Origin: Litorilinea aerophila
Lineage (GTDB): Bacteria; Chloroflexota; Anaerolineae; Caldilineales; Caldilineaceae
Assembly (NCBI GenBank): GCA_945897075.1
Contig: CAMDEX010000033.1
Span: 1 to 34,628 of the forward strand
Length of the DNA stretch: 34,628 bases
Direction: 5' to 3'
The notes under the pieces were generated by a model. That model made no database searches. It was given only the letters and a program-made list of their open reading frames with translations, and was not told the origin of the DNA. How positions within the stretch are numbered: the first letter of the stretch is position 1; every line of letters starts with the position of its first letter. Positions 31,653-34,628 of this stretch are shown here, one piece after another. The position numbers and the translations under genes are program-made.

Positions 31653-33239
31653 GTGCAAACCATCCGTTATACCCATCGCTTTCTCTTTGTCTTTCTCTTT
31701 CTTTTGCTCGCCGGTGGGGCAGTCCGCGCTGCCGAGCCGGAGGTGTCGCGCGCTGTGGATACAGCCGAGACCCTTCTGAAGTCCGCTGCGGACCCGGAAG
31801 CCGTCGCTAAAATTCAGGCGGCTATGAGCGCTGCCCCTCTGGCCATCTCTCTCCACGCCACGATTCTGGACTGGCCTGCTCAACCCGGCGGTGATTTCAC
31901 CACCCTGCGCGAAGGCAGCAACGGCTACACCTGTCTGCCGCCCCGGGCTGGCCGCCCCACGCCCGACCCTATGTGTCTGGACGAAATCTGGCTGGCGTTT
32001 TTCACGGACCGCCGGGCCGGACGGGTTCCCGAAAAGGCAGGGATCGGTGTGGCCTATATGCTGCAAGGGGGCAACTCGGCCAGCACTGACGACCCCTCCC
32101 TGGCCCAGCCCCGGCCCGGCGAGGATTGGATGATCGACCCGCCCCACGTGATGCTCCTCTCGCCCGATCCGCTAGACACCGACTACTATCCAGTCACCCC
32201 GGAGGCAGGCGGCCCGTGGATTCTCTATGCGGGCACACCCTATGAAATACTGATGGTTCCCGTGGACAGTGACCTGGCCCTGAACGGAGACCGGATCAAC
32301 GACGCTATGGCTGCCGCGCCTTCCCACGCCTCCCACAGCGCCACTGTGCTGGAATGGCCGGCTGCGCCTGGCGCTGGCACCACCGAACTGCGGGCCGGGG
32401 ATGTTCGCTACACCTGTCTGCCGCCCAGGCTGAGCCGTCCTACGCCCGATTCTATGTGCCTGGACCCCGTCTGGTTGGCGTTTTTCAAGGCCCGGATGGC
32501 GGGAGAAGTGTCGGTAAAGGATGGGATCGGCGTGGCCTATATGCTGCAAGGGGGCAACTCCGCCAGCACAGACGATCCCGCTCTGCCCAAGCCCCGGGAA
32601 GGGGAAGATTGGGTACTCGACCCGCCCCACGTGATGGTACTCTCACCCGACACACTGGACAGCGACTACTTCCCCAACGTTCCAGATGCGGGCGGGCCGT
32701 GGATTCTCTACGCGGGCACGCCCTATGAGGTTCTGATGATTCCCGTGGAATTGGGACTGACCGATGCCCAGATGCAACGGGCGCTGCTACCTCTGCCCCC
32801 CTATCTGCGCGAGACAGCCAATATCGTCGTCTTTGACGCCGACTGGAACCCGGTTGTGGTGCGCGACGGCGGCAGCGACCTAAGCTGTGTGGGCGGCGCG
32901 CCCTTTATGGCGGCCCAGTACGCAGTCTGCCAACACAGCAGCACCCAACCCTTCTGGGTGATGGGGATGCAGTTGCTCTCCGGTGGGATGAAGCCTGCGG
33001 AGGTCGATCAGACCCGCCTGGACGCGATGACGGAGGGCACGCTGGAGACGCCGGTGGTGGGCGCGGCCCGCTACTTCCTCATCGGCGGCGCAGCGCCGAA
33101 TCTCCTGCCACTGATGAATGTACAACTTCCCTACGCCACCAGTGAATCCACGGGTTTTTCCAGTTTGCCCGACCCCTACCGGCCCTGGCTGATGGACGCA
33201 GGCACGCCCAACGCCCATCTGATGCTGCCGGGCAAGTAA
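31653..33239 (+). CDS. Secreted protein of three about 150-residue internal repeats, unknown function
   Basis: 528 aa from GTG at 31653 (AAAGGAGGAG upstream); the frame is open 585 bases further up but only over noncoding sequence. A signal peptide spans 1-26 (TIRYTHRFLFVFLFLLLAGG, cut near VRA-AEP). Repeat 1 (about 54-204) and repeat 2 (about 214-365) align closely: LEWPA..PG...TTLR.G, TCLPPR..RPTPD.MCLD..WLAFF, GIGVAYMLQGGNSASTDDP, DPPHVM.LSPD..D.DY, PWILYAGTPYE. Repeat 3 (about 381-528) is degenerate (VVRDGG, SC.GG, QYAVC, LMDAGTPNAHLM). Cys pairs in each unit suggest disulphides outside the cell. A 29-bp identical segment (32049-32077 and 32532-32560) dates the duplication as recent. No known family recognised. 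Confidence 0.85.
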   Translation: MQTIRYTHRFLFVFLFLLLAGGAVRAAEPEVSRAVDTAETLLKSAADPEAVAKIQAAMSAAPLAISLHATILDWPAQPGGDFTTLREGSNGYTCLPPRAGRPTPDPMCLDEIWLAFFTDRRAGRVPEKAGIGVAYMLQGGNSASTDDPSLAQPRPGEDWMIDPPHVMLLSPDPLDTDYYPVTPEAGGPWILYAGTPYEILMVPVDSDLALNGDRINDAMAAAPSHASHSATVLEWPAAPGAGTTELRAGDVRYTCLPPRLSRPTPDSMCLDPVWLAFFKARMAGEVSVKDGIGVAYMLQGGNSASTDDPALPKPREGEDWVLDPPHVMVLSPDTLDSDYFPNVPDAGGPWILYAGTPYEVLMIPVELGLTDAQMQRALLPLPPYLRETANIVVFDADWNPVVVRDGGSDLSCVGGAPFMAAQYAVCQHSSTQPFWVMGMQLLSGGMKPAEVDQTRLDAMTEGTLETPVVGAARYFLIGGAAPNLLPLMNVQLPYATSESTGFSSLPDPYRPWLMDAGTPNAHLMLPGK

Positions 33240-33247
33240 AAAAGCAG

Positions 33248-33330
33248 ACCACTGAGCCACAGAGAGCACTGAGAACTCCCCTTTTCTCAATCCTCTCTGT
33301 GAAACTCTGTGCCCTCTGTGGCTCAGTGGT
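33248..33330. repeat. Octad-word hairpin (CCACAGAG type) after the secreted-protein gene
   Basis: Perfect 17-bp outer arms 33248-33264 (ACCACTGAGCCACAGAG) and 33314-33330. Pairing continues inward with few mismatches. Units CCACTGAG, CCACAGAG and AGCACTGAG on the left; CTCTGTG units on the right. It begins 9 bp after the stop codon and lies between two convergent genes. Confidence 0.85.
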
Positions 33331-33380
33331 GAGTTTTCTGCGCAAAACACAGGAATTCCGCCGGAATCTTCCCTTCCCGT

Positions 33381-34352
33381 TCACCCCAAACACCCGCGCA
33401 ACTGCGCTGGCGAGATATTGCCCCCGCTCAAAATCAGCGCCACTTTCTTGCCCGCTAATTCCTCTTTGATCTGTAAGGCCGCGGCCAGGGGCGACGCGCC
33501 CGCTGGTTCCGCCAACGTCTTGGCCTTCTCCAAATAGAGACGCACTGCCTGCATCATCTCTTCATCGCTGACCAGCCGGTAATCGTCCAGATACTTCCAC
33601 AGCGCCTGCTGGGGGAGCAGAAAGGGTGCGCCTGTCGCCAATCCTTCGGCCGCGGAACGGTTGGGCGATTCGATCCACACCCGCTCCCGCCAAGTGAGAT
33701 AGGCCGCGGGCGAGGCGCTGGCCGAGACGCCAATCGTCCGTATGGCTGGATTGATCGTCTTTGCCACCAGCGACGCGCCGGCCGCACCGCTCCCCCCGCC
33801 CACCGGCACAATCACAACGTCAATGTCGGGCTGCTCCTCCAGGATTTCCAGCGTGTGGGTCGCCACGCCAGCGATCAGCGATGGCTCGTCGCCGGAGGAG
33901 ACAAAGTAGAGTCCCTCGGCCTGGGCCAGTGCGGCGCATTGCTGCTTGGCCGCCTCGAAATCCGCGCCCAGCAGACGCACCTCCGCGCCGTAGCCGCGCA
34001 TAGCCGCCACCTTCACCGGGTTGGCCCCCTCCGGCGCAACAATCACCGCTTTAACGCCAAAAAGCCGGGCTGCGTAGGCCACAGACTGGCCGTGGTTGCC
34101 GGTAGAGGCCGTTGCCACGCCCAATGCCCGCTGCTCCTCCGGCAGTTGGGCCATAAAATTGATGCCGCCCCGCACTTTGAAAGCGCCGATGGGCTGGTAG
34201 TTTTCGTGCTTCACCCAGACTTCAGCGCCCACCAACTCGTCCAGCAGAGGGTAGTTGTGCAGCGGTGTCGGGCGCAGATAGCGGTTGATCACCAGACGCG
34301 CAGCCAGCACGTCGGCAAAGGTGGGGAGAGGCGGCAGGGATAGTTGGGACAT
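33381..34352 (-). CDS. Threonine/serine dehydratase (PLP fold type II)
   Basis: 323 aa, pyridoxal-phosphate enzyme that deaminates L-threonine or L-serine to 2-oxobutyrate or pyruvate. RYLRPTPLHNYPLLDEL (24-40), PLP Lys59 in GAFKVRGG, substrate loop STGNHGQS (83-90), phosphate-binding GGGSG (185-189) and C-terminal SGGN. No ACT domain, so the short catabolic-type length, without isoleucine feedback. A racemase or other PLP activity is not excluded. AAGGAATTC stands 9 nt before the ATG. Confidence 0.92.
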   Translation of the reverse strand: MSQLSLPPLPTFADVLAARLVINRYLRPTPLHNYPLLDELVGAEVWVKHENYQPIGAFKVRGGINFMAQLPEEQRALGVATASTGNHGQSVAYAARLFGVKAVIVAPEGANPVKVAAMRGYGAEVRLLGADFEAAKQQCAALAQAEGLYFVSSGDEPSLIAGVATHTLEILEEQPDIDVVIVPVGGGSGAAGASLVAKTINPAIRTIGVSASASPAAYLTWRERVWIESPNRSAAEGLATGAPFLLPQQALWKYLDDYRLVSDEEMMQAVRLYLEKAKTLAEPAGASPLAAALQIKEELAGKKVALILSGGNISPAQLRGCLG

Positions 34353-34389
34353 TGGGAATTCCTTTCAGTGGCGAAATGTCATGCGAGCA

Positions 34390-34431
34390 GTCTGCGGTCT
34401 ACCGTCTGCGGTCTACCGTCTGCGGTCTTCG
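34390..34431. repeat. Six-unit heptad array (GTCTNCN) upstream of the dehydratase
   Basis: Six heptads alternate GTCTGCG and GTCTACC (34390-34424, five units) and end with GTCTTCG (34425-34431), so it also reads as a 14-bp repeat. No inverted partner. It begins 37 bp upstream of the dehydratase start. The sequence from there to 34594 holds no recognisable gene. Confidence 0.8.
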
Positions 34432-34594
34432 AAGTATAACCCGGAAAGACGCGAGAAAGAGAATTTCTCTTACGGACAAGCCCGGTTTATGTTTGATATT
34501 CTGCTCTTTTGCGGTAAAATGGATACGATACTGAACAAATGTTCTTATATTTCCCGACCAGAAATGCGCAGGTTTTTCAAGAAAAGTTTTTGCC

Positions 34595-34620
34595 TGTAGG
34601 GGCGCTGCTTGCTGCGCCCG
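34595..34620. mobile_element. Second copy of the MITE-like inner arm, cut by the window edge
   Basis: 26 bp identical to 13581-13606 (beginning TGTAGGGGCGCTGC), preceded by GGTTTTTCAAGA resembling the outer terminal repeat of the 13559 element. The rest of the copy lies beyond the window. Confidence 0.75.
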
Positions 34621-34628
34621 GTACGCAC

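Noticed and set aside
34390-34431. Tandem repeat considered as a CRISPR array
   Set aside because: Units are contiguous 7-14 nt without unique spacers, and no cas gene is present in the window.

Overview
The window reads as a chromosomal segment of a filamentous or gliding Chloroflexota bacterium, most likely Anaerolineae/Caldilineae. The signs are three very large STAND-type regulators (LuxR-ATPase, MalT-like, BTAD-ATPase), a secreted cohesin/dockerin-like protein with Thr-Pro-Arg linkers and a C-terminal 'YLP..R' motif, DUF4386 membrane proteins, and DUF433/DUF5615 and Phd/RelE-type toxin-antitoxin modules. This taxonomy is inference from gene content; no rRNA or complete tRNA gene is present.

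Layout. 1-2111: 5'-broken gene for a secreted CARDB/cohesin/dockerin protein, closed by a strong terminator. 2447-4181 (minus): three-gene unit of ABM-like monooxygenase, alpha/beta hydrolase and SRPBCC protein. 4401-7349 (minus): LuxR-family ATPase regulator, divergent from a terpenoid-cyclase-fold protein and a GNAT acetyltransferase (7505-9056). 9194-14712: three paralogous MDR/quinone-oxidoreductase genes with a small membrane protein, interrupted by an AAA-ATPase/PD-(D/E)XK gene and a MITE-like element. 14887-15678 (minus): SDR, divergent across an AT-rich region from a MalT-like regulator (16056-18845). 19016-21940: nitroreductase remnant, small conserved protein, two DUF4386-type membrane proteins and a fourth MDR paralogue, ending in a truncated ORF. 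22129-22153: isolated tRNA T-arm/acceptor fragment. 22190-26240: 2-oxoacid dehydrogenase E1-alpha, E1-beta and E2. 26333-26679 (minus): antitoxin with a truncated toxin. 27026-30238: BTAD-ATPase regulator. 30251-30858 (minus): DUF5615/DUF433 pair. 31309-33239: small conserved protein and a secreted triple-repeat protein. 33381-34352 (minus): threonine/serine dehydratase.

The most unusual signal is not a gene. At about ten places the borders of genes carry arrays of a 7-nt (sometimes 8-nt) word. The word differs from locus to locus, and the array is usually followed by an inverted array of the same word, so the transcript would fold into a long hairpin. Most arrays begin at or within a few bases of a stop codon. 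Two lie in frame inside the MalT-like regulator, exactly in its interdomain linkers, and one has been split by a 164-bp MITE. Fixed unit length with variable unit sequence suggests a common generating process. Heptanucleotide STRR repeats of heterocystous cyanobacteria are the nearest known analogue.
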